A stretch of DNA of 53,362 nucleotides, taken from Nemertoderma westbladi. Lineage: Eukaryota > Xenacoelomorpha > Nemertodermatida > Nemertodermatidae. Both the position numbers and the translations under genes were made by a program. This document shows, in pieces, positions 22,983-34,874 of this stretch. Location: positions 1-53,362 of the forward strand of contig JAUCBJ010002400.1 in the NCBI GenBank assembly GCA_032718475.1, in the 5' to 3' direction. The notes beneath the pieces were generated by a model. It was not told the DNA's origin. It searched no databases and was given only the letters and a program-made list of their open reading frames with translations. Within the stretch, counting starts at the first letter, position 1; every line of letters starts with the position of its first letter.

Positions 22983-24896
22983 CAATCGTTGCGCTCGTCC
23001 AGAGTAAGTCCCCCCCTATCAGAAAGATTTACTCAACAAAAAATAGTGTAAATAAATAAACAACTACAAGGATAAGAGGTCATGTGTAGGAAAGCTAATC
23101 AGACGATACCTTTACTAATATATTGAGCTGCATTGATCTATACATAGTAATGTTGGGTGATGGGGGGGGGGGGGGGGGGTGAGGGGTAGGAGGTGTCTGG
23201 GTGGGTTGTTAGTATTAGGGTGCACAATATCGACGCACGCGCAGGAATGTGTTGATGTTTAATAGCACCGCATTCCCGCGTTAGAAAGCATCCCCAATTG
23301 GAATAAATAAATAAATTAAACGCGTTTCGTTATGTTCCTCGACTTATATTATTCTCTCCACGGACGAGTTATTAGCTGCTAGACAGGTAGACCTAGTCCC
23401 CCACAACAACGGTCATACCTTCAATCAATCAATCAATTGAGCTCATATGAGCTCGTATATTAGTTTTATTTATAAATTGAAATCTCACGAATTAATAGGC
23501 CTATTAGCTGATTAGTGAACTATCATATGTTAGACCATATATATATATTATATATTGGACCTTATCAAAATAGCGGTTGTACTGGGGCGGTATATGTTGT
23601 TCTCTAACCCACTGCAAGCGCATTTGAGGGGCCGGTATGTTTTAATAACTTCTGGTACAACGGGATGCAGTATTACAGCGCCAAGTAGATTTAATCTGAT
23701 CAGAATATTCCGGACGCTAAGTTCATGTCATTCCCGATAAGTCGGGACTTTACAAAACTCGTGGATAAAACCGCGTGTAGCAGAGAGCAGATAAATTGGG
23801 TTGAATTGCAAAACAGAATAATATGGAACTGTAAGTGGAACTGCGGCGATTTGGGTTTTTTTGTTATGGTGAATAGTCAGCCTGTCCGCGATATGTTCAG
23901 CTGCCCTTTTTAATGGGTTGCAGGTACAAATGAAATACACATTGCAGTTACTAAAATAAAAGTGGCGCATATTATTGTACATTTACAACAACAATTATAT
24001 AAATGCAATATGCCTGATCCCTATTAATGTACTTTGTACCGCCAATTCTGTAATTCAATAACGCAAAGCCGCGTTTACTGTACAGCAGCACGTAATATAT
24101 TTGATACTTATTATACTAACTAAACTAACAAACCGCAAGGCCTACTTACCGAAATAAATTAACTTTCAGTTAAATACAATATACTTGTTTGCTCTGTAAA
24201 AATTTTAATTAAAAACAATCCTGCCATTTAATATACCTAATTAGCATGGTTGCGTAAGCAGTATGAATTGGAATGAAATTGTGAAATAATTTATTTAAAC
24301 TATTATGTACATTTAGATTAAATAATAATACAGTAAGTTGGCCTACAGAAATAAACATTGATATTCGGAACAGTAAAACAATTATTTATTTCATTCATTC
24401 AACTAACCAGAGAGACTCATAGCTCCAGTGAATATTAACATCCCGACGTTACTTTAGTAATAATATTAATGTCATTGAACCCGATACACACACACCTCCA
24501 ATCAGCCAGTTCAATGGAGAGTGAGTGAATGGATGGCTACTAGCAGCAGCAGCAGTCTGCCTCTTACAAGCAAGGCTGACTGAATACCTCAAGTGTTGCT
24601 GGGAATCAAGCCAACTTGGATGTTAACCAATAAATGAGCAGTATTTAATGAGAATACATTTTTTATGCCGGTTTAATTACTTTAGATCAATTAAAGACAC
24701 GATTATTAAAGCAAATCACTTGAACTAATTAAAAACTATAATAGAATGGAGTATGCGGATTACATCTGTATATTTTTTAAGTATAATTATTGAAGTCTTA
24801 TACTGTAAAACAATTAATTTCCTTTAAAAGGCAGGTTGAAAATGGTGTTTTTACCGTAATCAACTTAATTAACTAATTAACTGCTATTATCTTAGC
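22983..24896. other. Intergenic DNA, low complexity
   Basis: G run at 23162-23179, (TCAA)n near 23424, (TA)n near 23540, a CAG run near 24545. 23555-23982 has short overlapping open frames without recognisable content. No gene supported. Confidence 0.4.
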
Positions 24897-25103
24897 TTCT
24901 CGAAGGCCACACGGAAATTCTACTTGGAAAATTTCTAAACTTTTGCCATACAACATGTGTACCAAGTTTGGATAGATTTCATCAAAGATTGGCCGAGTTA
25001 TTAACGTTTAAAATTGAACACGACAGAACGACAGAACGACAGAACGACAGGTTGATTAATGGTACCACTACGCTAAGGCTCACTCACTTCGTGGCTCGCC
25101 CCA
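24897..25103. repeat. Dispersed repeat R1, copy 3, with single 56-bp tail unit
   Basis: CGAAGGCCACACGGAAATTC at ~24900 through GGCCGAGTTATTAACGTTTA matches copies 1 and 2; then four GACAGAAC repeats, then one 56-bp unit (25048-25103). The GACA-rich simple tail and variable downstream units suggest a SINE-like or tail-shared family. Confidence 0.75.
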
Positions 25104-26884
25104 CAGTATGTATGCTTTGTATGTGTAGGCGTAGGTTTACAGTAGGACGGATATCAAATCTACAAATGCTACTATCGTTGTAATTTGATTTCGTTCCTAC
25201 CATTCGCTGCAGTTTTTGCGGTTAAAATGGCATAATTGATGAAAACATTAATTAATGGTGTATAACATTCTGTATTTTATAATATTTGATTAACTCGCCT
25301 GCTTCCTAAAAGATCAAACCGAAACGGCCTTGTCTCTAAGTTTGTTAATTGTTGTCCTAACAAACACACCTGGTGCCTCTGCCCACTAACAGTAGGCCTA
25401 CTGGTAGGCCTACACTACTGTAAAAACCGCCTACACGGTAAAAGTCCTCAACCGCCAATACGTCATCAATACTCCATTTGTATTACTTAACTAACTAATC
25501 AAACTACAGTACCAAAGTACGGTACGTGACAGGATAACATAATATGTAGGCCTACACTCCATCGATCATACATAAATAATTAGAGATTGACTCCTGTTCA
25601 GAGAAGACTCTCCCCTTACACTCACCGGTGTCGGGCTTTGTATGTGCTGCGATTATCTATCTTTATAGTTCAGTCAATCTAGCGAAAAAGAGGGGGGTAA
25701 CCCAAAAGTAATACGCAAAAGTCAACCCAACCAAATTTTTTAATTCTCTAAATTTATTTGTTATATTATAAACTAGTGTGGTTTTTAAACTAAAACAAAT
25801 AAATTAATTAAACCTAAAATCAATAGAGCAATCACAATTTTATTATGTATATTAAGTTATTATGGAATTGTATAATTCTTTTTTAAGTTTGGAGGCGACT
25901 TTAGTTACCGAGATTTAAGAATTTACGCGTGACAGGACAATGTAAATTTTATTCATTTCCCATTGAAATGAAACATTCTAGAACATTACAAATTTGCTAT
26001 ACAGTAACTTACTCATCCCTACTGTTCCTTTTGTTTGGCTTTTGTTCTGAAAATTTATGTCGAATTTCAATTAATAAAAATATGTTCCGTAGAATAATAT
26101 TTTATAGACTTTTTTGGTCATTAACAATTATTGGTTGGGATTGATTGCGAATTACTTTTGGGTTTTAAGCTAGATTGACTCGCCTATTAGGACGATTTTA
26201 GTTTGGAAGGTTTTTGGGACGTTTTTTTAGTCAGAAAAACTGTCTCAAAACTGTGAGTGATCTATTAATATAAAATAAAACTGGTCTGAAACAAAAAGCG
26301 CGTTTTCACTACATTGCAAAAGTCATTTCTTCCAATTTTTGTTTTGGAATATTTTTATTTTATGTTGTTAGAGAACATTCACTTGTTTTTACTCACGCCA
26401 ATAATAGGGACAGACAGATTTTATGCCATATTTTCTGTAACGCCAGAAAAGATGCCACTAAAGGCGACGAGGAGTACAGTAAGCGGTAACTTCTAACTCG
26501 CGTCTTGGCTGATGATCTGTGATTTTTAATGTTGGAAACATTGAATGGTCCCAAAAGACTACTCAGTAGTCTCCAGAACATCCAACATCCAATTTAAGCC
26601 TATTATGAAATGCTACAAAGATTAAATATATCACTCTAAACTTTGGGGCCTATACTTCTAAAACAGCGCATAAAAGTATTTTAAGAAAAGGGCTTTAAAT
26701 ACAGAGCATTTAAATAAAAAATATAAATGGTAAAAAAAGAAAAAGAATACAGTTCCTCCGTTCCTTCGGAGTTCCCCCGAATGGAAATAATAATTGATCT
26801 CGATGTAGATCAATCCGAATACTGTACGAGGATAAATTATCGGATTTAAGGTCAACAGACAAACTATTTAAATATTTTTAAAGT
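25104..26884. other. Intergenic DNA
   Basis: AT-rich and without a convincing frame, RNA gene or terminal repeat. A short perfect palindrome CTACTCAGTAG lies near 26560. Confidence 0.3.
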
Positions 26885-28485
26885 CTTCGTCGAACAAATC
26901 CAATTCCACCGATGGTAGAACACAATGGGAAAACAGCATGTTTACCAGTTGATAAAGCAATTCTATTTAATGAATTCTTTCATTCAGTATTCGTTACACC
27001 CGAGTTGAAAACAATTGAAATATTACCACCGACTGATCCAAAATACAACCCACCATTATCGATGGTGACTGATGATTACGATGTTAGTGTACCAACAGTA
27101 AAGGTGATTCTAATGAAATTAGATACTTCAAAAGCGAGAGGACCCGATAAATTGCCACCTTCATTCTTAAAAGCTTCCGCTGACCATATAGCATCATCAT
27201 TATCAATCTTATTTACTTTAATAAAACAGTACAGTTATTATCCAATCAAATGGAAATGTGAGTGTGAATCCTCCGTACAAGAAGGGAAATAGGATACAAG
27301 TCCCAATGTACAGACCAGTATCCCTACTGCCAATACCTTTGAAGGTATAGGAGAGTTGCCTCTTTTGTCCATTATACAAACAAGTACGTGATCAACTACA
27401 CAATGCCCAACATGGTTTCCGTAAAAACCGATCAACAATCACACAGATGCTTTTATTTATGGACAAGGTATACAATGCATACGATAATGGTCAAAGTATT
27501 GAGATTTTTTATCTGGACTTCCAAAAGGCGTTCCACCCATTGAGTCATAAATCAGTATTGAATAAACTGTGGCGTCTTGGAGTCAGAGGATCGTTATGGT
27601 TCACAATTCGCAGTTATTTATCAGACAGGAGTCAGTTTGTCCGAATTGACGAAGCTCAATCACCGGTAGTTGATGCCGAAAGTGGTGCACCACAAGGATC
27701 AATCTTAGCTTCCCTTTTGTATGTAGTCGACGCCAACGATCTCCCAGATATATGTGTTGAGAGTGATCCTAATCAGTTTGCTGACGATACGAAATTATTA
27801 GCTATCAGTAACCATGGTGAAAATCGCAACTTACAAATACATATTGACAATCTTGTAGAATGGGCAGTTAATAGTGGACTTCGATTCACTGCTGACAAAT
27901 GCAAACAAATGGTAATAAATAATGATAACAGTGAATCACGATTTCTATAAGGTAACATAATGGAACGCACAAACAGTGAACGAGATCTAGGTATGACAAT
28001 TTCAGAGAAACTAACATGGGGTGAACATATAGATGATCGATGTAAGAAGGCAAATAATGTCTTCTTTTGATAAAGAAGAACTGTTCACGCCGCATAAAAT
28101 CAGATAACAGATTGAACTTATATAAGTCCATGGTATTACCAGTAATAATGTACGGATCACAATGTTGGTATGCTAGTAAGAGTGATCTCAAATCAGTCGA
28201 GTCAGTTCAGCGTCGTATATCGGATTGGATATTGGCATATCCAAACATGATCTTATATAGATAGATTGATTGATCCGACTAAACGTTTTACCAATATCTC
28301 GATACATTCAGCTTAATGATCTTATTTCACTTTCAAAAATTATTTATGATCATTATGATTTCTCTTGGCGCGACCATAATACCATTGAACCTAGATATCA
28401 CGTACAAACAGGGTACTGCATCGTAATAATAATTTCCCCTTGCCATTTAGTAACGCCTCACTATGAACAGTTATATTCATCATGA
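26885..28485 (+). pseudogene. CR1/Jockey-like non-LTR reverse transcriptase, frameshifted
   Basis: A reverse-transcriptase domain can be followed in order across several frames: FNEFFHSVF, KARGPDKLPPSFLKAS, then after a frameshift near 27260 MYRPVSLLPI and HGFRKNRSTITQ, then FYLDFQKAFHPLSH (motif A; the usual KAFD is changed to KAFH), GAPQGSILASLLY (motif B), FADDTKL (motif C with the catalytic DD), then after a stop near 27950 ERDLGMTISEKLTWGEHI, and MVLPVIMYGSQCWY plus LNVLPISRYIQLNDL of the thumb/C-terminal region. At least two frameshifts and a stop make it dead. The endonuclease half is missing, so it is a 5'-truncated copy, normal for this class. It would have copied element RNA at nicked target DNA. 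Confidence 0.85.
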
Positions 28486-30009
28486 CTATATTTACTATAA
28501 ATCGTTCATTGCTTATTTATTTTATTGATTTTAAATATTTGATTCAAATCATAAACTTTTAATCAAATCTCTAAACCAACTTTTAGTGGAGTGGCTTAGC
28601 GCCATAAAAGGAAATTTTATACAATGTATAGATTGTTCCATTTTAATGTATAATAACAATTAATATAACATTATTGTTTAATTTTAATGTAAATAGTGTA
28701 GATCGTTAGATAATTGTCAAACATTTTTATTTACAGACCTTATTTTTATTTTAGTGTAACCCCTTATCACAATATGTTCATTTTTTATTTTATTTGGGGG
28801 AAGCCCCTTCATTATGTGCATACCACTAAAGAAAAAAAAAACGGTAATATTTTAAAGAAAATAATATTTACTATATATGTGTTGCGGTATAGGCTATATC
28901 AGAAGTACATAATGGAATTGGAATTGGAATTTTTTATTAGACGTCAAATCAGCTAAAATTTACGCAATTAAAATATGAACATTGACGATAACATAATGTA
29001 AATTCATATTAATAATAATAATAATAAAACACCACCGCCAGCCAGTAGAGTTTAGTGGTTCAATGTCTCTATCAATACCAGGGTTAAAGGAGGGAAATTC
29101 AAAATGAGTTACTATGTATGTTGTTTCTAAAGTACAGTCATAGTCGAACAGTTCCGGTAGTACAGTAGTACCTGAGTAGGAAGGAGTACCGGTACAGAAG
29201 TAAGTAACTTTAGTTCTACTCAGTTAATAGGTTTACATGAAAATTTTAATTTGGTTGAGGCCTTAAATCCTTACTGCCTTATCAGCTTATCCAAAATAAT
29301 AAACCAAATACTAGTAATACTACCTGTGCTGCTGTCAGTCAGTCATGGTACCGACACATCAATTTCGGACTTTCGGATTTAGGACCTGCGAACTAGCAAC
29401 TTGACGGCATGCATAGGCAGGCCTATTCCATATTCCGTGTTTTATTGACTATTGTACCTTGTCCTGTTGTCAGCTTGTAACACTTTATAGGACACCTCTA
29501 ATTGCCAGTACTGTCATACTGTTGTAGGTAGACGGGTAGACCTGTAGCGTGTAGCCTGTCCTGCATTTCTGCTGTTGTTCCGGTAGGCATATCGCCTATG
29601 TCAGTATGTTATGTAGCCTACATAATTTTGTATTTCCAACCACTGATCCGAGTCCGTTCCGCGGTCCGGGATCAGTGAGCCCTAAACCGTGGATTAGTAG
29701 AACCTATTAATTCCCTACCAGTACCAGCCTACTGTATATTGTATATTAAACCGGGCTGGCAATACCGGTAGTATTGCCTTTTAATGCAGGTTCGAAGGGC
29801 CATCATACTGCCATAGCCCATATTGCATATGTCATGGTCAGATGGTGGGTGGCCTAGGCCTATTTCTTTATTTTTTTATTAGGCGATTTTTTAGGAGATT
29901 TTTTTTATTAATAGGTAAGTGGGTTGAGTAAATATCCTACTAAAATTGTAATGACCAAAATTTTGGGATTGTGCGATATCATTTCACGTTCACTTACGAG
30001 TTTGAACTT
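28486..30009. other. 3' untranslated remnant of the non-LTR copy and intergenic DNA
   Basis: 28486 to ~28830 is probably the 3' UTR of the retrotransposon (AGTGGCTTAGCGCC near 28590). The rest holds an AAT microsatellite (29009-29028) and CCGGTA-rich DNA. No gene. Confidence 0.35.
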
Positions 30010-30510
30010 GTAAGTAAAGTGATTCAGTGAACGTGTGAAACACGAACCCATGGAGGCAACCCAAAGGCTTTTCTCTCTCGGCTGATATACTTGTAAGACA
30101 GGATGGGCGCCACACTATCTCCCAAGGTCTAATACGCTCACTATACAACCCTTTTCTTTACTCCCCCAGCAAGCCCAGTTTCCAGGTTTACAACCTGAAC
30201 CTCCATGAACTTGATGGGCCTTTAGGAAATCATCTCAATCTCGACCCTGACCTAAATAAGTAAAGTTATCAGTGATCTTGAATCGAGAAACACCCGAGGC
30301 GACCCGGAGGCTCCTCTCTCTTGGCTGTTCCCTATAAGGCTGTAAGGCAGGGAGGTCACCACACAAACTTTTGGACACACAAGAGTTTGAAACCCGGGCT
30401 GCTCCTTTTTCTGGGTCTAAAACACAAACACACGACCTGTTAGTTGGATGACTGAGGGAGGCTGGCTCTAACACCTTTACAACCTGGACTGGTACCCGGA
30501 CCCATACACA
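30010..30510. repeat. Diverged tandem pair, ~246-bp unit, SINE-like
   Basis: 30010-30255 and 30256-~30510 align from TAAGTAAAGT through GAGGC(A/G)ACCC, the CTCTCTC(T/G)GGCTG block, GTAAG(A/G)CAGG, and TTTACAACCT. They differ at many positions, so the duplication is old. The minus strand carries GGGTTTCAAACTC, weakly like a Pol III B box; a tRNA-derived SINE is possible but unproven. Confidence 0.55.
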
Positions 30511-30752
30511 TGCCTTAAAAAATGGCGGCATCTGAGTGGTCGTGTGGGGAACTGCATGTAGGATTTCATGATGTCATTATAAGGTTATGATGACTTATGC
30601 GGTATATATAATATTATATTATATAGATAGGTGGAGGTTTCAGAGATGGGTTTATATGAATATAGTAAGTATTGCAGATAACCAGAATACTGTTGTTTTG
30701 ATAATTCATTTATTATACCATAATATATATTCAATGTTCATGTTAAATTTGC

Positions 30753-31020
30753 CAGATAGGGGGGAAACTGGACGCAATTAAAAGTCATCCCTCTCCAGGG
30801 GGAAATGCGATGCAAATAACAGCTGATTTCTCTCAAAAATAAAACTAATCTGTTCTATTGTGCTTGTTCCCACTGCTTAGTTTATTGTTTTGGTTAAAAT
30901 TACGTGCCACTGTAACCTGCTCCTTTCCCTAAATTTAGAATTTAACATTGAGGCAGGATATTAATTCGCCAAGGCGGGATTTGCGTCCGTTCGTTCCCCC
31001 CCCCCCCCCCCCCATGTCTC
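30753..31020. mobile_element. hAT-like MITE, copy 2 (inverted relative to copy 1)
   Basis: Same element as 14951-15213 read from the other strand: CTGGACGCAAT at the left, AATAACAGCTGATTTCTCTC inside, GGATTTGCGTCC and an 18-nt C run at the right. AAATTTGC flanks it on both sides (30745-30752, 31021-31028), a perfect 8-bp target duplication. It lies ~180 bp upstream of the start of the CARD-like gene and could affect its promoter (inference). Confidence 0.85.
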
Positions 31021-31209
31021 AAATTTGCTTTGCTTACATTAGATAGAACTGGTACACTAATGGTATTAGAGTGAGTACAGTGCAGTAAAGCGTTAATGCG
31101 CTTTTACTATACTGTATATTTACAAGTGTACTTATCTTATCTATAACTTATTTATATGTGTTAAATGTTCCTTCATAATAAACCGTGATGAGTGTGCCAA
31201 GCTGATCTT

Positions 31210-32823
31210 ATGGCCAATAAGGAAGAAATACCTGAAGTTCAAACCATACTCAATAATAAAAAGATGCTAACGAAATTCTTTAATCCTTGGAATTTTCTTC
31301 AGCATACAAATTATGCATGCAAGATGGAATTTAACATTGAACGCGATGGATTCTTAGAGGAATTAACATCAGGAAAACATATTTCTGTTGTTGCATGTTC
31401 CTTATTTTCTACGCTTGTTACTAATTGTCGTGAACATTCCAATCCTTCAAACTTTCTTAAGCATCTTATTGATGTGTTTGATGAGCTAGGTTATGGAAAC
31501 ATTGCTAAAAGTTTAAGCAATGGTAAAGAAGATGATAATGAAATTAATTGCATTAATGAGTTTTTTGATGGGGTAACTAATTTGTTTTCTAAATCATCTG
31601 ACTTCGATACTAGCCTATTGATTAGATCAATTCCTACGCTACTAAATGATAACGCCCGTGAAAGAGAACTTATTGATTGTATTTCCACGAGATACGGACA
31701 AACTGCGGCCATGGAGTACTTCATGTTGTTATTAAAGAGACGTCCAATAATTCCTATACAGATTGAATTGTTTCATTCATTGATGAATCATAGTGATACT
31801 GATAGACCTGACATTGCTGATAAATTAAAATCTTTGATAGTTGAATATGTGAGATTCTCCCCAACCCCTTATTGGGATGTGAGTAATCTTCATTGTTGGT
31901 TGGATTCAACGGGTTTCTCTGAAACTATCTATTTTCGAACATGTAGTTCTGGTACTGGCCAGGATTATTTGTCGTGTAATACCACGGTTGCCGATGTTCC
32001 AAAGGAAACATGCATTGGACAGATGTCAGTTGATAAAGACAATCAAATAGAAGGGGATTTGGTTTATGGTAGATCTGTTAGCAATCCGAATGCAGCTGAT
32101 AGAAGGTCAGAGTTCACAAAACACTACAAAAATAGTTCTCGAAAAACCTGTTCGGCTTCATCTATTGACGAACTCGAATTAGATAGAAATTTTTCAGTGA
32201 GTATCGATGAAGAGCGGATATCCGAGATTGTCACTTCCAGTATCCAGAAGTTTCTGTCCAATATAAAGGTCCACGAGGAAATAGCTAACATAGTAGATAA
32301 GAGTTTTGGAAATACCTTGCAGCGACTGGTGTCAACAGATTCATCGTCTTCTGGGCATCCTGCATTCCAACGCAGCGCTTCCACATCCAGCGACTACTAT
32401 TCAATCTCTCGGTCTTCCAGCATTAGTTCAGAATTTAGTTACCCAGTTGACAATGTCCTGTTTCCACGGATATCGATAAATAATTACAAGCCACATGTCG
32501 AGGTGCAAATATATGATACAAGGAAAAAGTTAAATGATACTAAAATATCTGGTGAATCAACTGTTGATGTAGACATTCCAAATGAAGGGGATGCAGAGGT
32601 GTTGAGTGAGGTTTGTAATGGACGGAATATCGAGTGGTTTGTTAGGGAGTTTGTGAGGGGAGGTGATAAATGGGTTCGGGTGACAGTGATAGACAAACAA
32701 TCTGAGGTTAAGGCGAATAGTGAGTCACCAAACAACGAACTGGATGCCAAACAGAAAGCCTTGATAAAGTTATCAACAAGGTTGAAAAGGAAAGGTATAA
32801 TTTGGAATGTTAATGTTTTATAA
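31210..32823 (+). CDS. Single-exon protein with two CARD-like helical domains
   Basis: 537 codons from the ATG at 31210 (MANKEEIPEV); the frame is open a little further upstream, but without an ATG. Residues ~20-103 and ~114-210 each show the helix and leucine pattern of death-fold CARDs as in RIG-I/MDA5 N-termini: FFNPWNFL and FLKHLIDVFDELGYGNIAKS in the first, IPTLLND, ELIDCISTRYGQTAAMEYF and LLLKRR in the second. The rest is acidic and Ser-rich (~320-415, with STSSDYYSISRSSSISSEFS), then a short basic end. No helicase, protease, NACHT or membrane segment is visible, so it would act as an adaptor or regulator rather than an enzyme. Codon use and intact length argue for a real gene or a final exon. 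It could instead be a lineage-specific protein whose helices only resemble CARDs; profile searches would decide. Confidence 0.6.
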   Translation: MANKEEIPEVQTILNNKKMLTKFFNPWNFLQHTNYACKMEFNIERDGFLEELTSGKHISVVACSLFSTLVTNCREHSNPSNFLKHLIDVFDELGYGNIAKSLSNGKEDDNEINCINEFFDGVTNLFSKSSDFDTSLLIRSIPTLLNDNARERELIDCISTRYGQTAAMEYFMLLLKRRPIIPIQIELFHSLMNHSDTDRPDIADKLKSLIVEYVRFSPTPYWDVSNLHCWLDSTGFSETIYFRTCSSGTGQDYLSCNTTVADVPKETCIGQMSVDKDNQIEGDLVYGRSVSNPNAADRRSEFTKHYKNSSRKTCSASSIDELELDRNFSVSIDEERISEIVTSSIQKFLSNIKVHEEIANIVDKSFGNTLQRLVSTDSSSSGHPAFQRSASTSSDYYSISRSSSISSEFSYPVDNVLFPRISINNYKPHVEVQIYDTRKKLNDTKISGESTVDVDIPNEGDAEVLSEVCNGRNIEWFVREFVRGGDKWVRVTVIDKQSEVKANSESPNNELDAKQKALIKLSTRLKRKGIIWNVNVL

Positions 32824-34205
32824 CCCGCTGATCAGGTTGACAATGGGCCATTGGGGATTTTTATTAGCATAACACCAAATTCTAATTCCACCGGTAAAGT
32901 GTGCTAGTCACTGCAATTACTGCGGATTATTAGACTGGCATGTCTATTGTCTATGACCTTATTGACCTTGTACTATGGCAATCTTCTAATTTGGACACAT
33001 GGAGGGCAACCACTAACTCCCTTCTGCAACTGCTAAACAGCTCAAAACTGGATTTGATAACATAGCCTAACTTATATCTGGCCAAATGATTTTGGTCTGG
33101 ATTTTGTCTTGGTTTCTGAGTTTTCTGGTGATATTTTGTATTCTTTTTATTCCAAAATAGCAGTAATTACTAACTATATAATATATTTTTCATATTTACT
33201 TTAGCTTAATATCTAATAGCTTTTAAAGTTTATGTAATGTAAAGGCCTTAATAACGATTGTAAATACTGTAATATATTGTATGTACATTGTACAGGAAGT
33301 TAAACGTACTTACACGACTATTCAACCTAGCTATTTAATAATTACACGTGCTGCTTATTTTCACATATATTTTCTTTTAATTTGTTTAGAAAATGATCAA
33401 CCCAGCCCATTACAGCCAATGCAATTTCCTTAAAAGCAGACCGAATAACTACTGAATGTATTGTAGTGAAAAATATTCTTAACTCCGAGTTGAGAGTGAA
33501 TGATATTCGTTTCCGGAAAAAATATAGCCAATTCTGTGGGTTTTATATTTTAAGGAATATAGTAAGCAAAAAGTATGAGGGCTGGGCACTTATGCTATCC
33601 CAAATTTTGCTCCCAGTTATTCAACTGGTGGTAATTTTATCGACCCCAGTGGATGAAAGACTGAGTGGATCCTGGAAGGGCACGAAGCCAACCCCAGCTC
33701 TAATATAATTGAATATTACTTAGTGGAAAAAAGTGAAATAAGAAAATTTTATATTAAAAAAAAGTAGGCCATGATAATGACAATGGACGGGGGCAGCTTT
33801 GCCACATAGCGGCAAACGCACGGGCTATCTGGTCTCCAGTACTTTGAGATGGCGCGGAGACGATGGTGGGAGCCATTTGATAAATATTGTCATATATAAT
33901 TGATATTTAATTCATATATAATATTCAGAATAAATTCCCAAGTTACAAAGGCGACATTCTAACCATAACAATAAACTAAAGTTTAGGTCAAAGTTTACAC
34001 AAACTGCCTTAAAGATATGGCTTGATAAAACAATGGAAGATTTCAATAGGAAACATGCATAGGCTATATTAGTAAGTCTGGTTTTATGTCAAACCTAAAC
34101 GTGGTATAGGCCTACATGTAATATTATTGTAAGTTACATAAAGGCGACCGAATTTAAATTTATGAGCTTTCAGAAGGAAACCTACACAACAAAAGTAACT
34201 GGATA
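32824..34205. other. Intergenic DNA between the two host-like genes (convergent)
   Basis: AT-rich. 33466-33708 has an 80-codon frame without recognisable features. Both genes run toward this interval, so it should hold their 3' UTRs. The AATAAA-like and ATTAAA-like strings are too common here to pick a polyadenylation site. Confidence 0.35.
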
Positions 34206-34874
34206 TCAGTTGAAAGGGATTGTTACTGCCAACAGAATAGATACAAGAACTCCATTGAGATGATTTGCCAAACCAGATGATGTTACCAATGTTTCAGCCG
34301 TTGTTGTTGGAGGCTCTGTCTCTGTTGTAGTCGGTTCTGTTGTAACTGGATCAAACATGGGATCATTCCAATCAATCTCTCCGTTGGCATCCAGATAGTC
34401 GTGTTCCCACACCCTGTCCCCTACGTTGTTGCAGGCTTCTGTTCCATTACAACATATCAACTGGCAACTTCCACGTGTCAGTTCGGCGTTGTAAAACGTG
34501 CTATCTCTATGGAAGACATCGTTGAACTCCTGAGATTTACTGCATTCATCTTCATTGACGTAATTCTTGCAATATATGTTTTCACTCAAGCATAACAAGT
34601 GCCTGTTGTACATCAAACCTTTGATAACATCGTTGTTTATAGAGAGAATTCCCGCCGCTTGTGTGAAAAACAGACCGCACGAGGAACAATCAGTTGAATT
34701 GTTACCTGGGTTTTCCAAAAGCCAACCGGTGGTATCTGGGTACAGGTCGGGACGGGATGTCTTATAAGCGACCATGCTATGTCTCTCCAAACATGTAATA
34801 GCTGACACATACATAACTTTCTGTGTAACTATAAAAGCGGCAACTAATAGCATTTTCATAAAGTCAATATCCAT
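34206..34874 (-). CDS. Secreted GPI-anchored Ly6/uPAR-like three-finger protein
   Basis: 222 residues from the ATG at 34874. A hydrophobic signal peptide (MLLVAAFIVTQKVMYVSA, residues ~8-25) precedes ten cysteines (28, 63, 66, 95, 102, 111, 137, 141, 142, 148). The last group reads CQLICCNGTEACNN, the CC....CN signature that closes Ly6/uPAR (LU) domains. N-glycosylation sites lie at N58/N59 and N143. A Thr/Pro/Glu stalk (~178-198) leads to a small-residue site (SSGL, ~199-202) and a C-terminal hydrophobic tail (LNGVLVSILLAVTIPF), the layout of a GPI-anchored surface protein. Such proteins act as ligands or receptor modulators at the cell surface; the partner is unknown. Single exon, whereas LU proteins usually have introns inside the domain, so a retrocopy is possible. 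An AG acceptor-like CGACAG stands 6 bp before the ATG. Confidence 0.75.
   Translation of the reverse strand: MDIDFMKMLLVAAFIVTQKVMYVSAITCLERHSMVAYKTSRPDLYPDTTGWLLENPGNNSTDCSSCGLFFTQAAGILSINNDVIKGLMYNRHLLCLSENIYCKNYVNEDECSKSQEFNDVFHRDSTFYNAELTRGSCQLICCNGTEACNNVGDRVWEHDYLDANGEIDWNDPMFDPVTTEPTTTETEPPTTTAETLVTSSGLANHLNGVLVSILLAVTIPFN

Noticed and set aside
22697-23059. 120-codon plus-strand frame
   Set aside because: Lies in dispersed repeat R2 and includes a C homopolymer; copy 1 of the repeat does not keep it open.
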